Shown: one piece after another, positions 54,590-64,000 of the stretch | How the letters are laid out: the number at the start of each line of letters is the position of its first letter | Numbering within the stretch: the stretch's first letter is position 1 | Source of the DNA: Chelydra serpentina | Taxonomy: Eukaryota; Chordata; Testudines; Chelydridae | DNA length: 64,000 bases | NCBI GenBank assembly: GCA_037349315.1 | Contig: JBAIAC010000023.1 | Span: forward strand, 36,184,501 to 36,248,500 | Reading direction: 5' to 3' | Translations under genes and position numbers: made by a program | The notes under the pieces: generated by a model | Databases searched by the model: none | The model's input: the letters and a program-made list of their open reading frames with translations, nothing else | What the model was told of the DNA's origin: nothing

Positions 54590-57475
54590 AAAACCTGGAT
54601 TAGAACTGGACAATGGAGGGGAAGAAATCAAAGAATGCCAAATCATTTAAGGCTCAGCAGGGAATGGATAAGAGTAGCAAAAATATCAGTTAGTTAATGC
54701 TGCCAAAGGAGCTAAAGGGAATAAGAAGGGCACTTCTGAGTATATAGGGGGAAAGGAAGTAAAAGTATTAGAGAGAAAATATGTCCATTAATTAATAAAG
54801 AGGATGGTCATGAAATTAATGATGACCCAGAATCTGTCTTTAATTAAACAGATAAAGAAAAGAAGTTTGAACCTTTAAGAAATTAGGAAAAAGCTAGTAA
54901 AAGTAATTTCTGCTAGGCGCATGTGAGGAAATAGTTGGGGGAAATGAATGCATATAAATTATCTGGCCTCGATCATCCTGGGATAATTAAGGGAACCAGT
55001 GAATTCATTACTCTGCTTACAATTATTTCCGATCAGGCATGGACCCCTGAGGATTTATCAGCTGATTGAAGAAAAGCAAATGTAGTGCCAATATTCAAAA
55101 GAGGAAAGACACATGATCCTGACAGTCATGCTCCCGGAAATCTACCTTTTACCCCCCACAAAATAAAGGACCATAAAGTGGAGTGGGGGGATTATTAAGG
55201 GTCACATCATAGTTTTGTTCCTGTGAGGAGCACTGGAAGGGGATTGGGAGGCGTGCTCAGGTGGGGTGATGCAAAATGGCTCAGGGGATGCATGCTGCTC
55301 CTTATACCTGCTACAGAATGGGGCTTCATGAACTCTCTCACGTACCTGCCTTCAGAGAGTCCTCTCAGACAATGCTGCCAAAACACAAGGAAGGCTAGCT
55401 GTCATGGTCACTTGCTTGATGCCTTTCCACACTAACAGGCACCTGGAGGGAGAACGAACACTGACCACAGTGCCTTTGGGTCAAGTAGCACCGCTAAGCA
55501 AGCTAGCTAGCACCCTGTTGGGGATAGGGCCCCAGGACTTGCAAAGGTGCATTGGTAACAAAGAAAGAAGCACCCCTGTGTTGTCTTTCCTGCCCAGCAT
55601 CCAATGTGGGACTAACCCAGCTTTGACCCTAAACATCAGTGTATAGAGGTGTTGAACACCCACATTTCCCACTGAATTCAACTGGAGCTCTGAGCGTTCA
55701 GCACGTCTGACAGCCCGGCCCCTAGAGCACTGCAGGCTAGTCATGAGCAATAAGCAGCATGGGTCTGTAAAGGATAAATCTTGCCAGACAAACTTGATTG
55801 CTTTTTTTTGCTAGAAATAGAAAATTAGTGGATGAAGAGAACGCAGCAGGTGTAATATATTTGCATTTGAGTAAAGCATTTAATACTGTGTCTCAGGAAA
55901 TCTTGCTTGAAAAATTAATTGAAATTGACTCGGGTAGGAGCACTGTCTTGTTGACTGAAAACAGGCTGAAAGGCTATAAACAAAGGTTAATGGTGCAAAG
56001 TTATCGAGTTCAAGGGCAGAGGAGTCTACTGCGTACTACAGGGTTCAGTGTTAGAATAGGTCTCATTTAACATCACTACTGATCTGGAAGAGAAGGAGAA
56101 AACAGCATGTCAATGAAATATGCACATGATTCTAAATTGGAAGGAGTTGGAAACACCCAGGACAGACAATACAAAGGGCCCTAAAGAGAAAAGACAAGTG
56201 CAAACTGAGAGTCAGGTTGGCAAAATTCAAGCTCTGATGCATCTGGAGAAATATAGGGCTACATTCTCTGCTGACAAAACTCCTTTTCAATCGACAGAGT
56301 TATAATATTAATAATAAATCTTAGAACATAGATATTCAATCGGAGGTAAAAATTGGGGAGCAGTAATGCTTAGACACATGGACTGGGGGAAGACAGCGGA
56401 GCAATTAGAGAGGAAAAGATCCACAAATATTCATTTAGATTGGAAAGTGATTTCCAATTTGACCACATTCACAACCCTTTCATGTTCACTTTCCCCAAAC
56501 AAGAGATCACTCAAGTTTTACTAGCCTGAGTACTTGTGAAAAGTCGAGGGTAGCTGGGAATATTTGCTGAATGTGTATTTTGAATTATGCCTCCAGTTGT
56601 AGAATTTGGAGTTTTCCCTAGTCTGTGAAGTTGCATAAATCATGGCATCATTTTTGATCCCTCGCTGGATCACTATGGTTGCTAAACAACAGAGTGATAA
56701 TTGGGTGTGTTCCTGACCAATGCATAGACCAGGAATAATTTGCTGAAGAAATTCCGTTGAGTGTTTTGTGATCTATTTGCCAACAATTTGCAACCAGAAT
56801 AATAGGTGAAATGCCATCTAAATATTAGCTGTAAATTATTCTCTCAGCTCTCAGGGGCAGTGAACTGGACAGGTGTTTGACAGGTGACATGGCAGCAAAA
56901 AGGCCAATGCAGTTTTTGGCAGCATATGCAGAGGTGCCATGTCCCAGACCATAGTATGAAATTGCCCATCTCTGTTGAACTCTGCTGTTCCTGCACCTGG
57001 AACATTGTGTTCAGTTCTGGGAAGCTCATTAGCAAGGAGATATTGAAAAATTGTAGGGAGTTCAGAAAAGAGCAACACCAATTATCAGGGGGCTGTAAGG
57101 ATTCATTTATAATGAAAGATTAAAAGAGCTAAATCTGTACTGTAAGAACTAAGTAGGTAATACACTGTTGCTTGGTGCAGAGATGACTAAGGAGAGACAT
57201 AACAATCAATGGAGTTTTGAAAGGTGTAAACACCGAAGACCGAGAAGAATTATTTAGTGTTCAAGGGGGTAAAACAGAGCATAATGGGATGGAATTGAGA
57301 GAGGGCAATTTTAGACTGAATATCAAGGCAAATTTCCTGATGCTGGAAGCCTCAAGGTTTGCAACATTTAAACACAATGCCAGAAAATGTAGTATAAGAT
57401 TAATCCCATATTGCCAAAGAGATCAGGTAGATGACCTAAGAGATCACTGTGGTATCATACTGTTTGCTTCAGGAA
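54590..57475 (+). pseudogene. Ancient, dismembered CR1 ORF2 relic
   Basis: Three segments in order belong to one old CR1. At 54590-55200 a frame reads ANVVPIFKRGKTHDP (RT start). At 55740-56260 the frame reads AAGVIYLHLSKAFNTVS, where motif A LDFSKAFD has become LHLSKAFN, so both its Asp residues are lost. At 56885-57475 come the C-terminal blocks and the 3' end (GATGACCTAAGAGATCACTG). Unrelated sequence of about 540 and 600 bp separates the segments. Nonfunctional. Confidence 0.75.
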
Positions 57476-58454
57476 TAACACAGATCTCTAACTGTGGGCT
57501 TGTATGGCACCCAAGAAAAAGTTAATATGTGTAAGGCATGTTCCCACAAGCTGGTAGTGACAATCACCCAGTGTGAATTTGTTCTGGTGAAGCAATGCTT
57601 GAAACATGTTTCCCTATAGATTTGTTTTTATGGGTGTCTGTACTGCAGAACCAGATAGACCTGGAATTTTCCCTTTCCAGTTTGCTGGTGCCGTTGCAAT
57701 TATGTTCTCATCAGTCTCTTACACTTAAAGTCAGGTGTTTTTTTCCTACTGACACTCACCTTCACATTCTTAAATACGTGTGCCCCAATCACAACAGCCA
57801 CACGCTGAGATCAGGCAATCCTTAGACCTTTCCCAAGCAGAAACCCACTTGGCTTCCGTAGGAATTTTGCCCAGGTAACTACTTCAGGATTTGAGTCTGT
57901 CACTAACAATCTGACTGTCACTTGAAAGTACCCGCGTGATGGCATCCCAGGCTGCTTTACACTACTGGAAACTGGAACTAGTCCAGAGTTAAAGCATTCT
58001 TGACTGGGTTCCTCCATTCCTGGAGCTTGTTGGTACTGCACCTTTGCTAATAAAATCCCCCAGTCCCTCTGGTTTTCAGGTTACTTGGTGATCCATGTGA
58101 AGCAATATGGTATGTGGGTTTCCCCATTTATTTTGTTTTACTTAAGAATAACTTATATAGTGTCAGTTTCGCCTCTTGACTATTGACAACATACTGAATG
58201 TTGAGCCAGACAGCTGACAAACTGCCTTACAGAAAATCGCTTCCAGAAGTAGCTGGCAGAGACCTGTTCAGCATTCAGGCATCCAGCGTTGCCTAAGTTC
58301 TGTTCAACTCACATAATTATTGTCGTCATGCCCTGTGCATTAAAATCATGGGGATTGGTTCTCCTCTCTCTTTCATTGGTCTCAATTAGAACAATTCTAT
58401 TGAAGTCAATAGAGTTACACAGGTGCTTAAAAAAATAATCAAGCCCCTAGTATC
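57476..58454. other. No recognised feature; short dispersed repeat near 58352-58445
   Basis: No gene is supported. CTATTGAAGTCAATAGAGTTAC near 58395 is a core word of the dispersed AACTCCA/TGGAGTTAC family. Confidence 0.4.
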
Positions 58455-58541
58455 TACATCAGATCAGCTTACAGACAGCCCCCCAACCTGAAGCAAATAC
58501 TCACCAGCAACCACACACCATACAACAAAAACACTAACCCA

Positions 58542-58980
58542 TGAACCTATCCTTGCAACAAAGCCCGATGCCAACTCTGTCAACATATCGATTCAAGTGA
58601 TACCGTCACAGGGCCTAATCACATCCGCCACGCCATCAGGGGCTCATTCACCTGCACATCTACCAATGTGATATATGCCATCTTGTGCCAGCAATGCCCC
58701 TCTGCCATGTACATTGGCCAAACCGGACAGTCTCTACGCAAAAGAATAAATGGACATAAATCTGACATCAGGAATCATAACATTCAAAAACCAGTAGGAG
58801 AACACTTCAACCTCCCTAATCACTCAGTGACAGACTTGAGGGTAGCAGTGTTGTGACAGATTAACTCCAAAAGCAGACTTCAAAGAGAAACTATTGAACT
58901 CGAATTGATATGCAAACTAGGTTGCATTGCCTCCGGATTAAATAAGGATTTGGAATGGCTCGGCCATTACGTTAATTGAA
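58542..58980 (+). pseudogene. GIY-YIG endonuclease end of a Penelope-like ORF, one internal stop
   Basis: The frame upstream of the Met at 58668 is open back to a TGA at 58539, and the same phase continues before it to the 5' truncation, so the Met is internal. A linker CNKARCQLC (Cys cluster) leads to NVIYAI, CQQC, YIGQTGQ, LRKRINGHKSDI and PVGEHFN. A TGA at 58854-58856 interrupts it after TDLRVAVL. Beyond it the same frame goes on through LQRETIELELICKLG to EWLGHYVN and a natural stop near 58978. Both stops are single-base type lesions. The nuclease core itself is whole. Confidence 0.88.
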
Positions 58981-59176
58981 TCTATTTCCCTTAAGTTAAC
59001 GATCCTCATTCACACCTGTGTGACCATCTTGTTTATCACTTCAAAGGTTTTTCTTCCCCTGCTGTTATGGTTCCTCTCAACTAATTAGCCTCTTAAGATT
59101 GGTCTATGCACCTCCACCTTATCATGTTTCTCTGACTGTATAAATATCTGTCTACTGTATGTTTCATTCCATGCAT

Positions 59177-59214
59177 CCGATGAAGTGGGTACTAACCCAC
59201 GAAAGCTTATGCTG
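59177..59214 (+). ncRNA. Degenerate hammerhead-like motif of the Penelope-like element
   Basis: Core CCGATGA at 59177-59183 (C in place of the usual U at the second position), stem II GTGGGT/ACCCAC at 59185-59190 and 59195-59200, GAAA at 59201-59204, and stem III GC-TTAT-GC. The base at the cleavage position is G59214, which hammerheads normally do not tolerate. So the fold is visible but activity is doubtful. Confidence 0.6.
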
Positions 59215-59699
59215 AAATAAATTTGTTAGTCTCTAAGGTGCTACAAGTTTTTCTTTCTTATTTTCGTTTTACATCAGATCAGGATCTGAACTTTCTCAGA
59301 GCTAAGGGGTATTTGAATCCAGAGTGCTGGGTCAGGTCTACCTCTAATTCACACTCCATTATACATTTAATAGAGTTAAAATGACCATGAAAAATATAAT
59401 AGACCAGCATAATCAGAAAAAAAGGTGAAAAGTAAAGCCATCAAACATCCTCCTATGTTACTGCATTCAAGGGGTAACAATGCTACATCAGGTGAGCATT
59501 TCCCTTACCTTGAGGGCTAAATCCTGCTCTCATTTGGACCCAGTACAACTTCTTTACAGTGAACAGGGATTGCAAAGAGCTTAACAAGGCCGAACATGGA
59601 TCTTTCTCTCCAAGTGGCTGCCCTTGGAGAGGCAAGTTCTGTTCATATTGTCCATGGTGGTTGCTGAATGTGAAGCAATGCAGTCAAATGAATGACTTT

Positions 59700-60220
59700 G
59701 TATCACTATGAGACACTTTCAGTTTGTATTCGACCTTCATATACTTTCATTTCTTTTGCTTGTAAGCAATTTTTTTAGTTTTATGTATATATAGTTTTGC
59801 ATCCTTGTCTTCTCATTAAAATTTCCTCTTCATTATAATGCATTTCAATAACATTTCCTCCGTAACGGAGCTCACAGAGTACATTCCAACTAATAAGAAT
59901 TGCACACTCTGTACACGTAACCAATTATAATTGAATCTTATTAAGTTTTAATTGCATATGTTGACAAACATTGCATTTGCCACAACAGATTATGTATTTT
60001 AGTCTGATTGTATCATTAATTAATGAAAAGCTGGTACCATTTTGCATGAAATCCATTTTTGGTTTGCATAACAATGGTTGACATGACATAAAACAGTTAC
60101 GGGGAGTCACAAGATAAAACTTCTTACTTTCTTTTTGTTTCTTTTTAACTGTTTAGAAAAGTTATATATATTATTGTCACAGTAAAATGGCTGGCCAAGT
60201 ATTATTATTTTATCCACTAC
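59700..60220. promoter_or_regulatory. Candidate enhancer with SOX-OCT motif and CArG box
   Basis: AT-rich repeat-free sequence. TTTGCATAACAATG at 60063-60076 is the exact reverse complement of the SOX2-OCT4 composite CATTGTTATGCAAA. It directly follows CCATTTTTGG (60053-60062), a CArG/SRF-type box. CATTAATTAATG (60014-60025) is a perfect 12-bp homeodomain-type palindrome. Regulatory role is inferred from motifs only. Confidence 0.4.
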
Positions 60221-60232
60221 AATTGGTTAATA

Positions 60233-60364
60233 CAATCTGGCAGCACATTGCATTGTTTTGGTGCAATGTCATTTGGGCAATAGGTGTTAAATCTAGCAGC
60301 TGCCTCATTTGTCAATGGGTGTTATAACAGAAACAAGAGAGTCTAAATAAGTAAAAGCATCCTG
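60233..60364. repeat. Unidentified structured ~130-bp element, copy 1, with 11-bp flanking repeat
   Basis: It is nearly identical to 61609-61744. Flanks ATTGGTTAATA at 60222-60232 and 60365-60375 look like a target duplication. The sequence can pair as GGCAGC/GCTGCC around ACATTGCA/TGCAATGT (9-nt loop). It has no terminal inverted repeats, A/B boxes or poly(A). Not recognised. Confidence 0.7.
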
Positions 60365-60376
60365 ATTGGTTAATAA

Positions 60377-60598
60377 CTTAGATTAAGAACATAAGAACAT
60401 AAGAAAGGCCGTACTGGGTCAGACCAAAGGTCCATCCAGCCCAGTATCCTGTCCACTGACAGTGGCCAATGCCAGGTGACCCGGAGTGAGTGGACCCAAC
60501 AGGTAATGATCAAGTGATCTCTCTCCTGCCATCCATCACCCCCCCTCTGACAAACAGAGGCTAAGGACACCATTTCTTACCCATTCTGGCTAATAGCC
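60377..60598 (-). mobile_element. CR1-type 3' end fragment between direct repeats
   Basis: TTAAGAACATAAGAACATAA, TACTGGGTCAGACCAAAGGT and CAGTATCCTGTCCACTGACA are the reverse complement of the CR1 subfamily 3' end also seen at 7700 and 48690. It lies between ATTGGTTAATAA at 60365-60376 and 60599-60610, an unusual 12-bp duplication for a CR1. Confidence 0.85.
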
Positions 60599-60985
60599 AT
60601 TGGTTAATAATTAAGTCACTCGGTGTTTTAATATCATGTGCTGGAAAGAGCTGCAGGAGACACTTAAAGAGCCGCTTGCAACTTGTGAGACAGTCTGAGT
60701 ATCACTGGGCTAGAGTTTGATTTGATACAGAACTTTTCTAAACATATTTATATATATATACTAAATATTTTCCATCATACTATTTAAATATGAATCTATA
60801 GTACTATAGTAAATGAAGCAATGAATTCACACTACTGTGGCTCTTTGGGGTAATGTTGATCGCTAATTTGGCTCCTGAGCCACTGAGGTCTAAGTATCAC
60901 TGCTCTAACCTCTTCTGCAGTCGGATGCCTGTGACAGGCAACAAGTCTCAAAGCTACCATAGGGTGGCAGTCTTTTAGACTAGCA

Positions 60986-61325
60986 CAGCGGTTCTCAAAC
61001 TGTGGGTTGGGACCCCAAAGTGGGTTGGGACCCCCTTTGAATGGCGTTGCCAGGGCTGCCTTAGACTTGCTGGGACCCAGGGCTGAAGCCCAAGCCCCAC
61101 TGCCCAGGGCCAAAACCTAAGCCCGAGGGCTTCACCCCTTGGTGGCAGGGCTCAGGTTGCAGGCCCCCTGCCTGAGGCTGAAACCTTTGATCTTCAGCTT
61201 TGGTCCCCCCACCCAGGGCAGTGGGGCTTGGGCAGGCTCAGGCTTCAGTCCCCCCCTCTTGGAGTCGTGAAGTAATTTTTGTTGTCAGAAGGGGGTCGTG
61301 GTGCAATGAAATCTGAGACCCACTG
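60986..61325. mobile_element. hAT MITE with perfect 8-bp duplication
   Basis: Starts CAGCGGTTCTCAAACTGTGG and ends GAGACCCACTG. GACTAGCA occurs at 60978-60985 and 61326-61333. Interior is GC-rich with AGGGCTGAAGCCCAAGCCCC-type words. It has terminal sequences related to the element at 49814. No transposase. Confidence 0.9.
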
Positions 61326-61333
61326 GACTAGCA

Positions 61334-61608
61334 CTATGCTCTTAGCTAAACTTTTCAGGCCAAATTAACTTCAGTGGTCAATACCAGTGGTATGCCTCCA
61401 AATGTTGTGCCCAGTTCCCGTGTAAACCCAGTGTTTGCATTCACAAAGGAGTACTTATGCACTTGACTACCCCTTTTGTGCCTATGCTTAGGTGCCTACC
61501 TTTGGCTATGTGGCCAGTTTAGTTACTGGACAATTAGATGAGAGCAGCAGATGCTAAATAATTTGAGGAATGGAGCTTCTGGGACTTGGGGTATTACAGG
61601 GGACTGGA
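61334..61608. other. No recognised feature
   Basis: Short unassigned spacer. Confidence 0.4.
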
Positions 61609-61744
61609 AAATCTGGCAGCACATTGCATTGTTTTGGTGCAATGTCATTTGGGCAATAGGTGTTAAATCTAGCAGCTGCCTCGTTTGTCGTTGGGTGTTA
61701 TAACAGAAACGAGACCGAGAGTCTAAATACTATAAAGCTTCCTG
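61609..61744. repeat. Unidentified structured ~130-bp element, copy 2
   Basis: It matches 60233-60364 with a few changes: CTCGTTTGTCGTTGGG against CTCATTTGTCAATGGG, AAACGAG against AAACAAG, and 4 extra bases (CCGA). Three of the changes are CG here versus CA/TG-type there, so this copy is closer to the undecayed form. CTCGTTT and AAACGAG can pair here as a second hairpin. The flanks show no clear duplication. Confidence 0.7.
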
Positions 61745-62379
61745 GGGAAAAAAACAGTATATTCCCCCCCAAAAATAGAAATTTTAAAACATTTTACTTG
61801 CCTATTCAGTAGCTGAATATATTTACCCTATGTAGTGATAGCTGATAGAGTTTTTTTCCACATAATGTAGATACATACTGTGGTTAGGGCTTTATTCTGC
61901 TTTTTCTTTATATGTATTCAACTTGCAGACTCTAAGCAGCTATGCAGGGTATATAGTTACCCTAAAATGTTGTCCTTCAGAATCAGTATTGTACTGGGGC
62001 GTATACTGACAAGGCCACAGATTACATGTGTCAGTCAAACAATCCTCAAGCCATTCATGCTTTGTTCCCCCACAAGGTGAGAGTTTTCCCCAACCCAGAA
62101 GTCTCACATACTGTGGAGGCCCATCCATTTACAGATGACCCCACAATATGCATTTTGCCTCAACAAATATAATTTTCCTTGGCTCTGAATCCAGAGTGCA
62201 GCCAGATTATTACACTCTGGATCTCGTGAAGGGGAAGGAAAGACAAAGTTGTGACAAAGAGGCTTTGGCAGACAAATCAAAGTGCAGGTGATGTGTCTAG
62301 TTGGGGGGGGGGGAATTGCTCATAGCTTTGATAATAAATAATACATCAAAGCATTGACAAGTCTCGCAGTAACCCTGTG
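61745..62379. other. No recognised feature
   Basis: AT-rich sequence with a short G run near 62303; nothing supported. Confidence 0.4.
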
Positions 62380-62540
62380 AATTAAGTCAGTACTGTTATC
62401 CAGAACAGATGCAAAAATTAAGACACAGCAAGGTAAAGCCCCTTGCCCAAGAAAGCCTGTGGTGAAGCCAGGAATAGAATACATGTCTCCTGACACCCAG
62501 GCTTGTGCTTTTAACCACAAAACTGTGCTCCATCCCTTAA
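62380..62540 (-). mobile_element. CORE-SINE-like relic, minus strand
   Basis: CTTGCCCAAGAAAGCCTGTG, AGCCAGGAATAGAATACATG and ACCCAGGCTTGTGCTTTTAA are the reverse complement of the SINE order, with the tRNA-like end at the right. Confidence 0.5.
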
Positions 62541-64000
62541 GGCCTCCAGAAGAGAACTTTAGCTTTTATCAGCAGTCAAAAAGGGGCCTTGGTAATGGAT
62601 TTAGATACCAAGTTATTGGACGATCCTGGAGCCAGCTGATAGATTAATGGCTTTTATGTTCTCTGACGGATTTACAGAGAATCTCAAAGGACATAATTTG
62701 AACAGTCTGGGTTCTTCCATGCCATTTTGGTCTGATGTATTGAATTTTTGATAACTATAAAACTCTCCAATGGGAATGAGGATCTGTAGTGTTGTTGTGT
62801 GGAATTAAGCACTTCCGCATGGTTCTCTGTTTACAGCAGGAAGATTTATGTTTTTATGCTTCAAGGATTTGTGTAGGGATTTTATTTCCGTTATTAATTA
62901 TTGTTGTTCGTGATGACTCATGGTAAATGTATTTTAAAGTGTCCTATGCTTTCTGGGAATAATGCAATGTTGAGATGCGTCTTACCTTTCGAACCCGGAG
63001 GGGCTTACGGTTTGCTTTAGCTTTACCTTACCTCTAAGGGATGGTTGTAAGACTATATATCTAACAGGGCTGCTGATAATGCGGAGGTGGTTATGCTGGA
63101 CTTTACATTTACTGTGATTTATGGCAATTGGCTGTGACTTGAAACCAGTTTTGACTGAACTATTTTGATTCGCACAGGCCTAAACCGACTAACGGTGCGA
63201 TATCATTCCTGTAACTCTCTACTCTTCCCGCACACCTTTTCCCAGCTAAGTGTCACCCCCACTTATCATGTCTAAAACTAGGCCCTGATCCTGTAACTGG
63301 ATTAGCATGGGCAGACCCCTGCACCGGCAGGCAGCTGTATCCAATGTTTGCCAGAGGGAGAGCTGGTACAAAGTCAGGTCCTTTAGAAAGGGCAAAGAGG
63401 AAACAAAAGCATGTGGGTGTGTTTGGGGGCATGTTGGCTCCTGGGTTCCTGGAGGGATTTGAAGAGAACAGAAAAAACACCTCTCAATGTGCACAGAGTC
63501 TGCATTAACCTTAAAAGAAGAAGAGGGGGGGTTTCAGACCAGTGCAAGCAATGAGATTGTTACTGAATCCCTTGCCAAATGTCTTGTTTTAAATCAAAGC
63601 CGTTTTAATTAAATAAGCTCATAAAGCTCCAACATCCAACAAACTGCTATTTTTGCATTTGCACAATTGAAAAATGGCCAAACATATTATCTTTCTTTCT
63701 TTTCTTTTTTTTGGTATGTTGTCAACAAATATTTGTTCCTGGCCTGAGACCTTGTCTGCCAAGTTTCAGGGCTGAAGCAAATTTTCATGTTTGAAGCTTA
63801 GTAGACACAAACCCCAGAAAAGAGAGGAGTTTATCGCTGAGGTGCTGGCACAACCTTAACTAGTGCTGAACAGCTGGAGAATCTGGAAAACACACCCAAC
63901 TTGGAGGCAGCGGAGAGAAGCGGGAATTCTGCAAAGAGCCAACCGAACCTTGCAACAGAAAGGAACAAACTGAAATTGGATGGACCACTTTAAAGTCAGG
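62541..64000. other. Mostly unique sequence to the window end
   Basis: No repeat is evident. The text is rather AT-rich and repeat-free, so parts may be conserved noncoding DNA. The last ~150 bp turn purine- and GC-richer (GGAGGCAGCGGAGAGAAGCG), which could be near a transcribed 5' end, but no exon can be called. Confidence 0.3.

Larger units (their letters stand above)
58468..59269 (+). mobile_element. 5'-truncated Penelope-like element with 13-bp target duplication
   Basis: The 802-bp insert is bounded by TACATCAGATCAG at 58455-58467 and 59270-59282. It contains the end of the ORF (linker with Cys cluster plus GIY-YIG nuclease), about 200 bp of noncoding DNA, a hammerhead-like core, and the family 3' end (ATTTGTTAGTCTCTAAGGTG). 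The reverse transcriptase lies in the lost 5' part. It is homologous to the copy at 10437-11112. Confidence 0.92.

Noticed and set aside
60233..61744. The ~130-bp repeats as LTRs of one element, or as an H/ACA snoRNA
   Set aside because: The DNA between them is unrelated CR1 and hAT material, copy 1 has its own flanking duplication, and no correctly placed H and ACA boxes were found.

Overview
The window looks like nuclear DNA of a turtle (Testudines, probably a cryptodire). It carries CR1 LINEs ending in the ATTCTATG-type 3' tail, a tRNA-headed SINE sharing that tail, Penelope-like elements (PLEs) with a GIY-YIG endonuclease, MIR-like CORE-SINE copies and several families of palindromic MITEs. 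The turtle assignment rests on remembered repeat families and needs a database search to confirm. I found no host protein-coding exon, rRNA or functional tRNA that I could defend. The window is best read as intergenic or long-intron DNA, and the only convincing coding sequence belongs to transposable elements.

Layout. 1-5 kb: SINE and CR1 ends, a CR1 RT fragment and MITE-like repeats. 5.5-7.8 kb: an LTR-like block, then two CR1 relics meeting head to head. One is broken by an inverted pair of PLE ends with hammerhead-like cores (14-bp duplication), the other by a CpG-rich double-hairpin MITE. 10.4-12 kb: a PLE copy, an LTR-like block and a hAT-type MITE. 15.1-18.7 kb: the centrepiece, a hAT-type MITE bounded by a perfect 8-bp target duplication and split by a young CR1 that keeps the ORF1 esterase C-terminus and a whole ORF2 (endonuclease plus reverse transcriptase) broken by one frameshift.

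19-40 kb is mostly unique or ancient sequence with hairpin repeats and CORE-SINEs, a retroelement-like block (29.5-30.7 kb), an LTR-like promoter (31.1-31.8 kb) and a candidate conserved noncoding element near 38 kb. 40.4-41.3 kb is a hAT-type MITE carrying a GC-rich minisatellite. 44-57 kb holds CR1 and L2-like relics, a solo LTR with 5-bp duplication, hAT MITEs and a full-length SINE. 58.4-59.3 kb is a PLE with a 13-bp duplication. 59.7-61.8 kb has an AT-rich candidate enhancer with an exact SOX-OCT motif beside a CArG box, and two copies of an unidentified structured ~130-bp element.

How the parts relate: CR1 ORF2 is the type of enzyme expected to move both CR1 and the tRNA-headed SINE, because they share a 3' tail. 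PLEs use their own RT and GIY-YIG nuclease. The hAT and Harbinger-like MITEs have no transposase here and would depend on one in trans. I did not find a clearly new biological system. The least explained signals are the ~130-bp structured element, the minisatellite-bearing MITE and the inverted PLE ribozyme pair.
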